This document shows positions 8,319-16,186 of a stretch of 38,982 bases of DNA, one piece after another (position 1 is the first letter of the stretch; the number at the start of each line of letters is the position of its first letter). A program made the position numbers and the translations under genes. The DNA is taken from assembly GCF_001047075.2 (NCBI RefSeq), contig NZ_DF967991.1:39974-78955 (forward strand). The letters are read 5' to 3'. This DNA is from Fructobacillus ficulneus (lineage in GTDB: Bacteria; Bacillota; Bacilli; Lactobacillales; Lactobacillaceae). The notes under the pieces were generated by a model. The model worked only from the letters and a program-made list of their open reading frames with translations, was not told where the DNA came from and did not search any database.

Positions 8319-9779
8319 ATGGTTGCAGAACTTAAAACCTTAGTCACTTTCTTTGGCGCTACTGGTGATTTAGCCAAGCGCTTGCTTTACCCATCAGTCT
8401 TTAATTTATACAAAAAAGGCTATTTGGCTGAACAATTTGCCGTGGTCGGGACGGCCCGCCAAGATTTGTCAGATGACGAATTTCAAGCCTTGGTAACCGC
8501 CTCAATCCAAGAGGGTCAAGACCAACAACAAGTGGCCGACTTCGTTGCCCACTTTTCATATAAGGCTTCCGACGTCACAGACGCTGCTGGCTACGTTGGC
8601 TTGAAAGACACCATTGAAGCAGCTGCCAAAAAGTTCGATGTTCAAGGCAACCGAATCTTTTACATGTCTGTTGCCCCACGTTTCTTCGGAACAATTGCTA
8701 AGTTCTTGAAGTCAGAAGGCTTGCTTGCTGACCAAGGCTACAACCGAATTATGATTGAAAAGCCTTTCGGAACTTCATACGAAACTGCCGAAAAGCTCCA
8801 AAACGAATTAACTGAAGCCTTCGATGAAGACCAAGTTTACCGTATTGACCACTTCTTAGGTAAGGAAATGGTGCTAAACATTGCACCTTTGCGTTTTGGA
8901 AACCCATTGGTTAACTCAGCCTGGAACAAGGACTACATCAAAAACGTCCAAGTTACTTTGGCCGAAACCCTTGGTGTTGAAGAACGGGCCGGTTACTACG
9001 ATACTGCCGGAGCCCTGCTCGACATGATCCAAAACCACACGATGCAAATCATCGGTTGGTTGGCCATGGAAGAACCAAAGGACTTCTCTGACGTTGCCAT
9101 CCGTGACGCCAAGAACGCTGCCTTTTCTGCCTTGGAAATCTACGACGAAGCCGGTGTTAACCGTTACTTCGTCCGCGGTCAATACGGGGCTGGTCAAACT
9201 GCTGGTCACATCGCTTATAACCAAGAACCAGATGTTCCAGCCGACTCAAAGACCAACACTTACATCGCTGGTGAATTACACTTCAAGATGCCTCGTTGGG
9301 AAGGTGTTCCCTTCTACGTCCGCTCTGGTAAGCGCATGACACAAAAGACTACTCGGATCGATGTTGTCTTCAAGGCTGGTGCCTTCTCATTCGGTTCAGC
9401 ACAAGAGCCACAAGAAACAGTTCTTTCAATCGTCGTTTCACCAGACGAACGCATCGAATGGTCATTGAATGCTAAGGAAGTTTCTGACAACTTTAACACG
9501 CAAACCATCGACTTGAACTGGGCACCAACTGCCGAACAAAAGGCCATGACACCTGCTCCTTACGAACGGATGTTGCATGACGCCATGGATGGTAACGGTT
9601 CAAACTTCGCCGACTGGCATGGTGTTGCCACAGCTTGGAAGTTCACGGATGCCATTTCAAAGGTTTACGCCGACGATAAAGCACCGCTCGAAACTTACGA
9701 ATCTGATACCATGGGTCCTCAGGCAGCTGATGATCTTTTGGCTAAGAATGGTGACGCCTGGGTTTTCCGTGGTGAATAA
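8319..9779 (+). CDS. zwf: Glucose-6-phosphate 1-dehydrogenase
   Basis: This enzyme oxidises glucose-6-phosphate to 6-phosphogluconolactone, the entry of the phosphoketolase and pentose phosphate routes, in the cytosol. The 486-residue product has the N-terminal cofactor motif FFGATGDLAKR (about 11-21) and the catalytic signature YRIDHFLGKEMVLN with its substrate-binding His. Length and motifs match the Leuconostoc-type enzyme. AAAGGGG precedes the ATG. It stands alone with its own promoter and terminator. It fits an obligately heterofermentative metabolism in which this step carries the main hexose flux. Confidence 0.97.
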   Translation: MVAELKTLVTFFGATGDLAKRLLYPSVFNLYKKGYLAEQFAVVGTARQDLSDDEFQALVTASIQEGQDQQQVADFVAHFSYKASDVTDAAGYVGLKDTIEAAAKKFDVQGNRIFYMSVAPRFFGTIAKFLKSEGLLADQGYNRIMIEKPFGTSYETAEKLQNELTEAFDEDQVYRIDHFLGKEMVLNIAPLRFGNPLVNSAWNKDYIKNVQVTLAETLGVEERAGYYDTAGALLDMIQNHTMQIIGWLAMEEPKDFSDVAIRDAKNAAFSALEIYDEAGVNRYFVRGQYGAGQTAGHIAYNQEPDVPADSKTNTYIAGELHFKMPRWEGVPFYVRSGKRMTQKTTRIDVVFKAGAFSFGSAQEPQETVLSIVVSPDERIEWSLNAKEVSDNFNTQTIDLNWAPTAEQKAMTPAPYERMLHDAMDGNGSNFADWHGVATAWKFTDAISKVYADDKAPLETYESDTMGPQAADDLLAKNGDAWVFRGE

Positions 9780-9819
9780 TTAATTTCATAAAGTAGTACC
9801 GCCAATGACGGTATTTCTG

Positions 9820-9850
9820 CCTCGAGAATTGTGATTCTCGAGGTTTTTTT
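9820..9850 (+). terminator. Terminator of zwf
   Basis: CCTCGAGAAT and ATTCTCGAGG form a ten-base-pair stem with loop TGTG, followed by seven T. Confidence 0.95.
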
Positions 9851-9856
9851 GCGCAA

Positions 9857-9885
9857 AAAAAGCTTGGCTAATAGCCAAGCTTTTT
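9857..9885 (-). terminator. Terminator of the XRE-HD-membrane protein operon
   Basis: AAAAAGCTTGGCT and AGCCAAGCTTTTT form a 13-base-pair stem with a three-base loop. It touches the stop codon of the small membrane protein gene on the minus strand and could also act on the plus strand behind zwf. Confidence 0.85.
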
Positions 9886-10091
9886 CATGATTTCTGCTGT
9901 TTATACTTTTTATACATTTCAGCGGAAAAATAAAAGATAATCGATATTCCAATGATTCCTAATGAATTCGTTACATATTCCCAAAAATCATAGGCATGGT
10001 TAGTTAACAAATCAAAGGTTCCCATAATCACAAATTGGAAGAAAACATAAGAACAATCGATTAGTAAATAATGCTTCATCCGCGTTTTCAT
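9885..10091 (-). CDS. Small membrane protein of unknown function
   Basis: I do not recognise this 68-residue protein. It shows two hydrophobic segments, about residues 8-28 and 40-58, and a Lys/Gln-rich tail (YKKYKQQKS), so it is probably a two-helix membrane protein with a cytoplasmic C-terminus. It is likely real: AGGAGA is well placed before the ATG and overlaps the stop of the HD hydrolase gene 11 bases upstream, and a terminator abuts its stop codon. It is the last gene of a three-gene unit with an XRE regulator and an HD hydrolase. Confidence 0.7.
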   Translation of the reverse strand: MKTRMKHYLLIDCSYVFFQFVIMGTFDLLTNHAYDFWEYVTNSLGIIGISIIFYFSAEMYKKYKQQKS

Positions 10092-10102
10092 TGAATAGTC
10101 TC

Positions 10103-10798
10103 CTATTGAATCCGAAAAGCCGGGTCAGACAAGGCCCCGGTTTCTTTTTGGAACTCTACTAAAAAAGTTTCCATAAAGGCTGTTCGGCGTTGCCCCTCTT
10201 GCCGGCCGGCGGGGGTGTTCATTTGCCCTGCCAATTTTAATAATTTTTCGTAAAAATGGTTAATCGTGGTCGTTTTGTGTGACCGGTACTGGTCCTTGTT
10301 TTGCAAAGAGACGGGTGGTAGGTCGGGATCATACATCGGATGACCAACCTTGCCGCCATAGGCAAAGGTCCGGGCAATCCCAATGGCACCAAGGGCTTCA
10401 AGCCGGTCAGCATCCTGAACATATTGCCCAAGGTCGGTTAGCTGATAGTGTTCGCGCAAATTAGCTGAATACGATAGGTGCAAGATTGTATCTACCACCA
10501 AGTCTTGCTGGTCACCCTTTAAACCTGACTGGCTTAACAGTTGTTTCACTCGGACAAGTTGCCCCTCAACATCGGCAACAACCTTATCATCAATCGTATC
10601 GTGCAAGTAAGCAGCTGCTTCGATGGCGGCACGGTCTTCGACTTGAATCTGTCCCTGATCTTGCAAATAAAGGTCGACTGCTAAGCGAGCAACTTGGTCA
10701 GCATGCAAAAAATCATGTCCCGAAACATCCGCTCCTAGGCACCGCTTAGAAAATTCTCGAATTGCTGTAATATCTACCACTTTTGATACTCCGTTCAT
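10103..10798 (-). CDS. HD-domain phosphohydrolase, YedJ-like
   Basis: This 231-residue protein belongs to the HD superfamily of metal-dependent phosphohydrolases. Visible motifs are H28-D29 and H32 in SGHDFLHADQV, the central H66-D67 in AAYLHDTIDDK, and the downstream Asp in QDADRLEALGAIGIARTFAYGG, which together match the YedJ/YpgQ-type family; some members hydrolyse nucleotides, but the substrate here is unknown. Its ATG overlaps the TGA of the XRE gene by four bases (ATGA), and AAGGG precedes it, so the two are translationally coupled. Confidence 0.85.
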   Translation of the reverse strand: MNGVSKVVDITAIREFSKRCLGADVSGHDFLHADQVARLAVDLYLQDQGQIQVEDRAAIEAAAYLHDTIDDKVVADVEGQLVRVKQLLSQSGLKGDQQDLVVDTILHLSYSANLREHYQLTDLGQYVQDADRLEALGAIGIARTFAYGGKVGHPMYDPDLPPVSLQNKDQYRSHKTTTINHFYEKLLKLAGQMNTPAGRQEGQRRTAFMETFLVEFQKETGALSDPAFRIQ

Positions 10799-11094
10799 TG
10801 ATGACCCTTAGTTCGAATTTTTAAGCGCAATAATAGGTCTTCCATTGTCCAGCCATATAAATAGCAAAAAGATAATAAAATTGCTAAATCTGGCATCATC
10901 TTCCCTGATTCATACTTTGAAACAGCACTTTGACAAATGTGTAAGGCATCCGCCACTTCAGCTTGAGTTAAACAAGCTTTTTTCCGCCCTTGCCGGATTT
11001 CTCGTGCAATTGACTGTTGAAAGTACTCCCGCCATTCTAAATCACGAATCAAACGGGTTAGTTCCTGGGGTGGCCGCCAGTCAAAATTAGTCAT
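10795..11094 (-). CDS. XRE-family helix-turn-helix regulator
   Basis: This 99-residue protein contains a Cro/C1-type HTH at about 40-95, including LTQAEVADALHICQSAVSKYESG and PDLAILLSFCYLYGW. The N-terminal 40 residues (FDWRPPQELTRLIRDLEWREY) are charged and unfamiliar. ATG 11094 is used rather than the upstream TTG because GGAGG lies in front of it. It is the first gene of the XRE-HD-membrane protein operon and probably regulates it, although no clear operator is seen. Confidence 0.85.
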   Translation of the reverse strand: MTNFDWRPPQELTRLIRDLEWREYFQQSIAREIRQGRKKACLTQAEVADALHICQSAVSKYESGKMMPDLAILLSFCYLYGWTMEDLLLRLKIRTKGHQ

Positions 11095-11187
11095 GATTAC
11101 GTCCTCCAATTGGTGAGCGTAAACAAAACATTTTAAATTAATTTCCTACTGCTATTTTAGCTAAAAATCACTGCAATTTCATTAGAT

Positions 11188-11682
11188 TTAAAAATATATC
11201 ACTGAAACTGGTAACCCAACTGCAACTAAATAAACTGCCCAACCAAAAAAGAGATAACCACTCATTTCGACTGCTAATTCAGGCAGAGACCGTCGCCAGA
11301 AAACCGGCACGACTTGAAAAAGCGGTAAAAAGATCAAATCAACAACAATCCAAATAATCAGCCCATACATTGTTCCCAAACCATGTGTTAAATTCCCATC
11401 AGCGTTAGCACCAAAGACAAAAATAACTGCAACAATAATGGAATAAACATAGTAGGTCAGCGACTGCAACAAAGGCATCCCCTGACCACCAGCTAGTGAC
11501 AATCTACGATTGATTGTTCTTTTAGAAAAACCAAAAATTGCCAAAAAATTAGCAATAGGACTTTGCTCATGGACTTGTAGACTATGAACTGGTAAGGTTG
11601 CCGACCAGCCCAAGCGAGCCGCTCCCCCTAAAATTCCAGCTAAAACACCAACCCAAATCGAATTAAATATGACGTGCGACAT
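11188..11682 (-). CDS. YagU/DUF1440-family inner membrane protein
   Basis: The 164-residue product has four or five hydrophobic segments and the YagU-type pattern: an N-terminal GVLAGILGGAARLGW helix, a charged loop, then helices around YYVYSIIVAVIFVFG and GLIIWIVVDLIFLPLF. YagU of Escherichia coli has been linked to acid resistance, but the molecular role is unknown. ATG 11682 is chosen over one 12 codons upstream because AGAGGAAAA precedes it. It is transcribed divergently from the PEBP gene. Confidence 0.75.
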   Translation of the reverse strand: MSHVIFNSIWVGVLAGILGGAARLGWSATLPVHSLQVHEQSPIANFLAIFGFSKRTINRRLSLAGGQGMPLLQSLTYYVYSIIVAVIFVFGANADGNLTHGLGTMYGLIIWIVVDLIFLPLFQVVPVFWRRSLPELAVEMSGYLFFGWAVYLVAVGLPVSVIYF

Positions 11683-11713
11683 GTTGATTTTCCTCTCTAA
11701 TAAATTCAGTCTA

Positions 11714-11722
11714 ATCATACCA
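11714..11722 (-). promoter_or_regulatory. Extended -10 promoter of the YagU-like gene
   Basis: The minus strand reads TGGTATGAT, an extended -10 element about 32 bases before the start codon. No good -35 is present. Confidence 0.4.
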
Positions 11723-11723
11723 T

Positions 11724-11752
11724 TTTGCCCAGTTGAATAGGAATGCTATAAT
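11724..11752 (+). promoter_or_regulatory. Promoter of the PEBP gene
   Basis: TTTGCC (11724-11729), 17 bases, then TATAAT (11747-11752) preceded by TGC, an extended consensus -10. It overlaps the divergent promoter of the YagU-like gene, so the two may compete. Confidence 0.7.
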
Positions 11753-11782
11753 ACAGAAAAAAAGATGATTGGAGTCACAATT

Positions 11783-12316
11783 ATGAAGATATCCGTGACC
11801 ACAGAAAACGGCTACTTACCCGCTGCCTATAGTAAATTTGCGGCAGACCAAGATAAGGTCGGGCGCTACCCAGTTCAGTCCTTTCCCTTTGAGGTCGATG
11901 ACCTACCAGCCGACACAAAATTTTTAGCCTGGGCTTATATTGATTTTGATTCTGTTCCCGTCATGGGTTTCCCTTGGATTCATTGGTTAGCAGCTAATTT
12001 CCCCGTCACTGGGGAAAATGCTAAGGTGCCTGCCAACTTGTCAAAGGCAACAACACTTGGCGGTTCTTCCTTTATTCAAGGAGAAAACTCAACCTACTCT
12101 CGCTACATTACTGAAGATGTCGCTGAATTAAAGCAGGCCTACATTGGTCCAGTGCCCCCAGACAAGGACCATCGTTATACCTTAACCGTCTTTGCGTGTG
12201 CGGCTGAATTACCATTAACTGCCGGTTTCTTTTTAAATGATTTACACCACCTAGCAACTGACCGCCCCGACCTCATTTTGGCTGAAACCAGCATCGATAT
12301 CTTAGCCCAAGCCTAG
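11783..12316 (+). CDS. YbhB/YbcL-family (PEBP-like) protein
   Basis: This 177-residue soluble protein belongs to the phosphatidylethanolamine-binding-protein family. Conserved features visible are the ligand-pocket segments around LAWAYIDFDSVPVMGFPWIHWLAANF and GPVPPDKDHRYTLTVFAC (PEBP motif PPxxxHRY). Bacterial members are cytosolic, and their ligand is generally not known. The ATG at 11783 follows GGAGTCACAATT; an in-frame ATG six codons earlier overlaps that ribosome binding site and is rejected. Confidence 0.9.
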   Translation: MKISVTTENGYLPAAYSKFAADQDKVGRYPVQSFPFEVDDLPADTKFLAWAYIDFDSVPVMGFPWIHWLAANFPVTGENAKVPANLSKATTLGGSSFIQGENSTYSRYITEDVAELKQAYIGPVPPDKDHRYTLTVFACAAELPLTAGFFLNDLHHLATDRPDLILAETSIDILAQA

Positions 12317-12549
12317 GATTGTAATCGATTAACTCAGAAAGTTTAAAATTTAGTGGTTTTTTCTTTAAGAAAGTTTAAACACACACCCTCTTCTTAGCAA
12401 TTTGGTATATGATTACTTTTGGACAGATCTTGTCCTCGACTTAGTCGAACAGGGTCATACTTTACTTTTCACAAAACTGAACGGAATCAGAAATTTAATT
12501 TTTTATTCCTGAATTTCGCAACCTAAGATATATATTGGAGGATTGTCTG
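12317..12549. other. Gene-free gap with direct repeats and paired small stems
   Basis: This 233-base AT-rich gap holds two copies of AGAAAGTTTAAA (near 12335 and 12369) and, at 12420-12447, two adjacent stems, GGACA/TGTCC and TCGAC/GTCGA. I see no convincing terminator for the PEBP gene and no clear -35/-10 pair for the next gene. The stems could belong to the 5' leader of the downstream coiled-coil gene. Confidence 0.35.
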
Positions 12550-13053
12550 TTGAAAATTAAACGCGAAAACATGAAGGATTATTATACCTTTGGGTCCACC
12601 GCCGAATTAACACTCTTTTTAGGGATTGATCGCGAAGTCCTCTTTCAACGTGCTAAGTTACGTGGGATTGAATTAAACGGTACCTACACTGAAGAAGATT
12701 TAACCGCCCTAAAGCCAGCCAAAGAGTCGGCTTTGGCCGATTTGAATATCGACAGTGAAGCTGAAATCGAAATCCTCAAGATGCGCCTTGAGATGCTAGA
12801 ATCTCAACTCGGTTTTAAAGACCAGCAACTTGATGATCGTAAGCAACATATCGAAACTTTAAAATCAACACTGACCAAGGCCGAACAAAATTTGGAAAAA
12901 ACCCAAACAACTGTCGACCAACAACAACACTTGCAAATGGCAACCCTTTCTCAGCTTGATAAGGTGACCTCTCGGGTCCAACGAATCGAGATGGAAGGCG
13001 ACCAAAAAAAGCATTGGTGGTCAAAAAATAAAAAAGATAAGCCAGAAGACTAG
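12550..13053 (+). CDS. HTH and coiled-coil protein, DUF536-like
   Basis: The product has 167 residues. Residues about 8-50 (YYTFGSTAELTLFLGIDREV... and EDLTAL) look like a small MerR/XRE-type helix-turn-helix. Residues about 58-150 form a long Glu/Leu/Gln-rich coiled coil, and the C-terminus is basic and Trp-containing (KKHWWSKNKKDKPED). This layout resembles DUF536 proteins seen near Lactobacillales plasmid replication genes, but no replication gene is nearby and I do not assign a function. The TTG at 12550 is chosen because GGAGG lies eight bases upstream; the ATG at 12571 lacks one. Confidence 0.65.
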   Translation: MKIKRENMKDYYTFGSTAELTLFLGIDREVLFQRAKLRGIELNGTYTEEDLTALKPAKESALADLNIDSEAEIEILKMRLEMLESQLGFKDQQLDDRKQHIETLKSTLTKAEQNLEKTQTTVDQQQHLQMATLSQLDKVTSRVQRIEMEGDQKKHWWSKNKKDKPED

Positions 13054-13147
13054 ACGCTGGCATTTGCCGGTTTGGCAACCAATGATTCGATGATATTATT
13101 CTGCTAACTACTTTAACTTAAGTGCTCACAAAAGTTTTATTAGTCCC

Positions 13148-13181
13148 AAAAAGCCTGGAAGGCTAGCCTTCCAGGCTTTTT
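13148..13181. terminator. Perfect-palindrome bidirectional terminator
   Basis: A perfect 34-base inverted repeat (two 17-base arms, AAAAAGCCTGGAAGGCT and its complement) lies between the coiled-coil gene and the convergent MarR gene. The stem ends in A and T runs on both sides, so it can stop transcription from either strand. Confidence 0.92.
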
Positions 13182-13191
13182 ATGTTGAATA

Positions 13192-13602
13192 TTATTCTAA
13201 TTGGGATAAATACTTCTGAGCTAGCTTTTCCATCGCGCCCTGCCAGTCACCATCGGCCGCTGCAAAGTATTGGTTAAGAGTAGCTTCTTGGTCTTGACCA
13301 ACTTCTTGGTTCAATTTCTGACCTGCTTTGGTTAAGTGAAGGTACTTAATCCGCTTGTCGACTTCCGATTGTTGTTCATCAACCAAGCCACGGTCTTGTA
13401 AGTCTCGGATAGCCACATTAGCAGCCTGCTTAGAGATACCGAGTAAAATCAAAATCTTTTTAATATTAATATCATCCAAGGCCGAAACAATGAAGAGAAT
13501 TCGGTGTTGGTTCTTCGTTAACCCGTACTCTCCAAGGTCTACCAAGCCAGAAAATTCTTGGTAGGCGAAAAAAATTGTGGCTAATTTGGGGTCGATTTGC
13601 AT
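13192..13602 (-). CDS. MarR-family transcriptional regulator
   Basis: This 136-residue winged-helix protein shows the MarR pattern: dimerisation helix, LTKNQHRILFIVSAL, recognition region KKILILLGISKQAANVAIRDLQDRGLV and a wing with SEVDKRIKYLHLTKAGQKL. AAGGAGAATTATT precedes the ATG. It is divergent from the KivD-like decarboxylase gene and shares with it a 104-base gap rich in dyads, so it very probably regulates that gene and itself. The inducing ligand is unknown. Confidence 0.9.
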   Translation of the reverse strand: MQIDPKLATIFFAYQEFSGLVDLGEYGLTKNQHRILFIVSALDDINIKKILILLGISKQAANVAIRDLQDRGLVDEQQSEVDKRIKYLHLTKAGQKLNQEVGQDQEATLNQYFAAADGDWQGAMEKLAQKYLSQLE

Positions 13603-13618
13603 AATAATTCTCCTTTTT

Positions 13619-13686
13619 AGGTCAATTAGGTTGATATATATTCAACAAAGGACTACACTTTGAATATAGGTAAGTTTAGTTGACCT
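13619..13686. promoter_or_regulatory. MarR/kivD divergent control region with dyads and promoter
   Basis: TAGGTCAA (13619-13626) and TTGACCTA (13679-13686) are exact inverse copies about 50 bases apart, and GTTGA/TCAAC form a dyad at 13630-13646. The plus-strand promoter TTGATA (13631-13636), 17 bases, TACACT (13654-13659) lies between them; the dyad covers its -35 box. The arrangement suggests a MarR repressor acting on both divergent genes. Confidence 0.55.
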
Positions 13687-13706
13687 ATTAAGAAAGGTAG
13701 GATTTT

Positions 13707-15365
13707 ATGACTCAATATACTATATCAGATTATCTCTTGGATGTAATCAAGACCCTCGGCGCCGATCAAATTTTAGGCGTTCCTGGCGACTACAACTTGC
13801 AATTTTTAGACCACATTACACAACGCTCAGACATGAAGTGGGTTGGTAACGCCAACGAACTTAATGCTTCTTACATGGCTGATGGCTATGCCCGCGAAAA
13901 GGGCTTTGCCACATTCGTCACGACCTTCGGTGTTGGTGAATTAAGCGCCATTAACGGCCTCGCCGGTAGTGTTGCCGAACACGTTCCGGTTCTTGAAATT
14001 GTCGGAGCACCAACTGCTGCTGTCCAAAACGACGGTAAGCTTGTCCACCACACCTTCGGTGACCAAAACTTCACTCGTTTCATCGAAGCTCACGCAGCCC
14101 TTGATTTGAAAGTTACAGTTTTGACTGCTGACAATGCTATTAGCCAAATCAACGAAACATTGGCTTACATGGCTGCAACTAAGGAACCGGCCTACTTGGT
14201 TTTGCCAACAGACTTGGTCGACTTACCAGCCAACCCACTTTTAAAAGAACAAATTCCAGCCGTCTTTAATCAAACAACCATCGACGTTTCTGCTACATTA
14301 CAGGCAGTGCAAGCTGCTTTAACTGCTAGCAAAAAACCAGTTATGATTGTTGGCCACGAAGTTGACCGTTTTAACTTGGGATCAGCCATCAAAGACTTTT
14401 CATTGAAAAACAACATCCCCGTTTTGGACCTTGGTCTGGGTAAGGGTGCCGTTGATGAAAGCTTCTCTAATTTTGTTGGAACATATAACGGAACAATTTC
14501 AGAATCAGCAGTCAATGCTTTTGTTGATCAAGCCGACACTGTTCTCCTAGTCGGTGCTAAGTTAACTGATTCTGTTACTGGTGGATTCACTCAGCAATTC
14601 ACTCCTAGCCAAGTAATTAACTTAGATAGCCAAAATGCATCAATTTTTGGTCAAGCTATCACTACCGAATATGATTTCCAGACTCTTGGTGCAGCTTTGG
14701 CTGACTTGGACTTAAACCTTGCCTTGCCTGCTGTTCAAGCACCTCAATTGGACGCTTCATTGGCTCCATCAGACCAGGCCTTGACCCAAGAATTTTACTA
14801 CCAAGCTCTGCAATCATTTATGACAGCAGACAAGACCTTCGTAGCCGAACAAGGAACTTCATTCTTCGGTTTGGCTAGTCAAAAATTAACCACTGGTACC
14901 AAGTTTATCGGTCAACCACTTTGGGGTTCAATCGGTTATGCCTTCCCCGCTGCTCTGGGAAGTCAGCTTGCTAATCCTGCCCGCCGGACTGTTTTGTCAA
15001 CTGGCGAAGGTTCGTTGCAATTAACTATCCAAGACTTTGGTTTGGCCTTCAAGGAAGGTCTCAAGCCAGTGATTTTCATTATCGATAATACTGGTTACAC
15101 GGTTGAACGTGTTATCCATGGTATGGAAGAACCTTATAACGATGTTCCTCAATACCGGTACGACCTGATTCCAGCTGCCTTTGGTGCTGATGAAGACCAA
15201 TATACTTTCACTGCGGTATCAACAGAAGCCGAATTAATGGCCGCCATGGCTCAAGCTGATCAAACGCCTGATAAGATGGTTATTATTCAAGCAAACATGG
15301 GTATGAAAGATGCCCCAGCTCAATTACTCGAAACTGCTTTACGATTCGAAGCTCAAAATCATTAA
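13707..15365 (+). CDS. kivD: Thiamine-diphosphate 2-oxoacid decarboxylase, KivD-like
   Basis: This 552-residue protein is close in sequence pattern to lactococcal KivD/KdcA, which decarboxylate branched-chain and aromatic 2-oxoacids to aldehydes; pyruvate or indolepyruvate decarboxylase activity is an alternative. The N-terminal GVPGDYNLQFLD, the catalytic Glu in NANELNASYMADGYA, the His pair in VHHTFGD and the late catalytic Glu in GYTVERVIHG are all present. The ThDP/Mg motif reads GEGS (433-436) followed by IDNTGYT instead of GDGS...NN. AAAGGTAGG precedes the start. It has its own terminator and is probably controlled by the divergent MarR protein. Confidence 0.88.
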   Translation: MTQYTISDYLLDVIKTLGADQILGVPGDYNLQFLDHITQRSDMKWVGNANELNASYMADGYAREKGFATFVTTFGVGELSAINGLAGSVAEHVPVLEIVGAPTAAVQNDGKLVHHTFGDQNFTRFIEAHAALDLKVTVLTADNAISQINETLAYMAATKEPAYLVLPTDLVDLPANPLLKEQIPAVFNQTTIDVSATLQAVQAALTASKKPVMIVGHEVDRFNLGSAIKDFSLKNNIPVLDLGLGKGAVDESFSNFVGTYNGTISESAVNAFVDQADTVLLVGAKLTDSVTGGFTQQFTPSQVINLDSQNASIFGQAITTEYDFQTLGAALADLDLNLALPAVQAPQLDASLAPSDQALTQEFYYQALQSFMTADKTFVAEQGTSFFGLASQKLTTGTKFIGQPLWGSIGYAFPAALGSQLANPARRTVLSTGEGSLQLTIQDFGLAFKEGLKPVIFIIDNTGYTVERVIHGMEEPYNDVPQYRYDLIPAAFGADEDQYTFTAVSTEAELMAAMAQADQTPDKMVIIQANMGMKDAPAQLLETALRFEAQNH

Positions 15366-15385
15366 AATTAATCTACTCCATTTTT

Positions 15386-15417
15386 ACTCCAACGGTTCTC
15401 TAGTCGTTGGAGTTTTT
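15386..15417 (+). terminator. Terminator of the kivD-like gene
   Basis: ACTCCAACG and CGTTGGAGT form a nine-base-pair stem followed by six T. Confidence 0.92.
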
Positions 15418-15454
15418 TCTTGGATTTAATTTTCAAACAGTTTTGACACAAAGA

Positions 15455-15486
15455 AAAACCGCTCTAACTAAAAGTTAGCAGCGGTT
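15455..15486 (-). terminator. Terminator of lepB
   Basis: ACCGCT/AGCGGT and CTAACT/AGTTAG stack into a 12-pair stem with one bulged base, followed on the minus strand by GGTTTTTCTTT. Confidence 0.8.
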
Positions 15487-15512
15487 AACATTCCCTATTA
15501 AATTAATAATTC

Positions 15513-16136
15513 TTAGGCAAAGAAATGATTACGGTCCTTACCGATGTTGTTTTGAACCGTCTTGCTGTACCAGAACGGTACAATCACTCGACCAATCACA
15601 TGTTTCTTAGAAACGAAACCAAAGTAGCGTCCATCATTAGAAACCGAACGGTGGTCTCCCATCACAAAGTAGCTGTCCTTAGGAACAACGGTCTTACCTT
15701 GATCTTGCTTCTTCCACATATCTGTTGAAGAAAGGGTGCCGAGTGACCAAGACGAACCAAAGCTGGCTTCCGTCCCGGTGACTTGTTCATCTGATGAGAT
15801 GTAAGACTCATTGACCTTCTTATTATTCACGTAGAGGTTGCCATCACGGTATTCAACGGTATCACCAGCGACACCGATAACACGCTTAACATAATCCTTG
15901 TTGCCGGCTTGAATCCGTGGATCTTCCTTTCGAGCATCAAAGACGATAACATCTCCACGTTTCACGTTTTCCGTCTTGGTTACCAAAACCTTTTGTGCAT
16001 CTAAGAGGTTTGGTGCCATTGAATCACCATTGATGGTAACAATGTTGACCCAGAAAGTTGTTACTACCAAGTAGACTGCAATCCCAAAGGCAATTGGGGC
16101 AATCCAATTCCAGATAAAACTTAATAATCTTTTCAT
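15513..16136 (-). CDS. lepB: Type I signal peptidase
   Basis: This membrane-anchored serine protease removes signal peptides from exported proteins. The 207-residue product has one N-terminal membrane helix (about 8-30), the catalytic Ser motif NGDSMAPNL, the catalytic Lys motif YVKRVIGVAGD and the box E-like FVMGDHRSVSNDGRYFG. Two ATGs lie close together; the second (16136) is chosen because AAGGA is seven bases before it but only one base before the first. The small gene of unknown function lies 50 bases upstream. Confidence 0.95.
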   Translation of the reverse strand: MKRLLSFIWNWIAPIAFGIAVYLVVTTFWVNIVTINGDSMAPNLLDAQKVLVTKTENVKRGDVIVFDARKEDPRIQAGNKDYVKRVIGVAGDTVEYRDGNLYVNNKKVNESYISSDEQVTGTEASFGSSWSLGTLSSTDMWKKQDQGKTVVPKDSYFVMGDHRSVSNDGRYFGFVSKKHVIGRVIVPFWYSKTVQNNIGKDRNHFFA

Positions 16137-16186
16137 TGTCATTTCCTTAATCTAAACTGTTATTTGATAAATGATACAACTTTTTG

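Noticed and set aside
9797-9812. TACCG/CGGTA stem directly after zwf
   Set aside because: It is a five-base-pair stem without a T run; the strong terminator just downstream is the likely transcript end.
12535-12549. Upstream TTG start for the coiled-coil protein
   Set aside because: It overlaps the GGAGG ribosome binding site that serves the TTG at 12550.
13148-13181. Perfect 34-base palindrome as a mobile-element end or attachment site
   Set aside because: It lies between convergent genes, and its A and T flanks are fully explained by a bidirectional terminator; no second copy or target duplication was seen.
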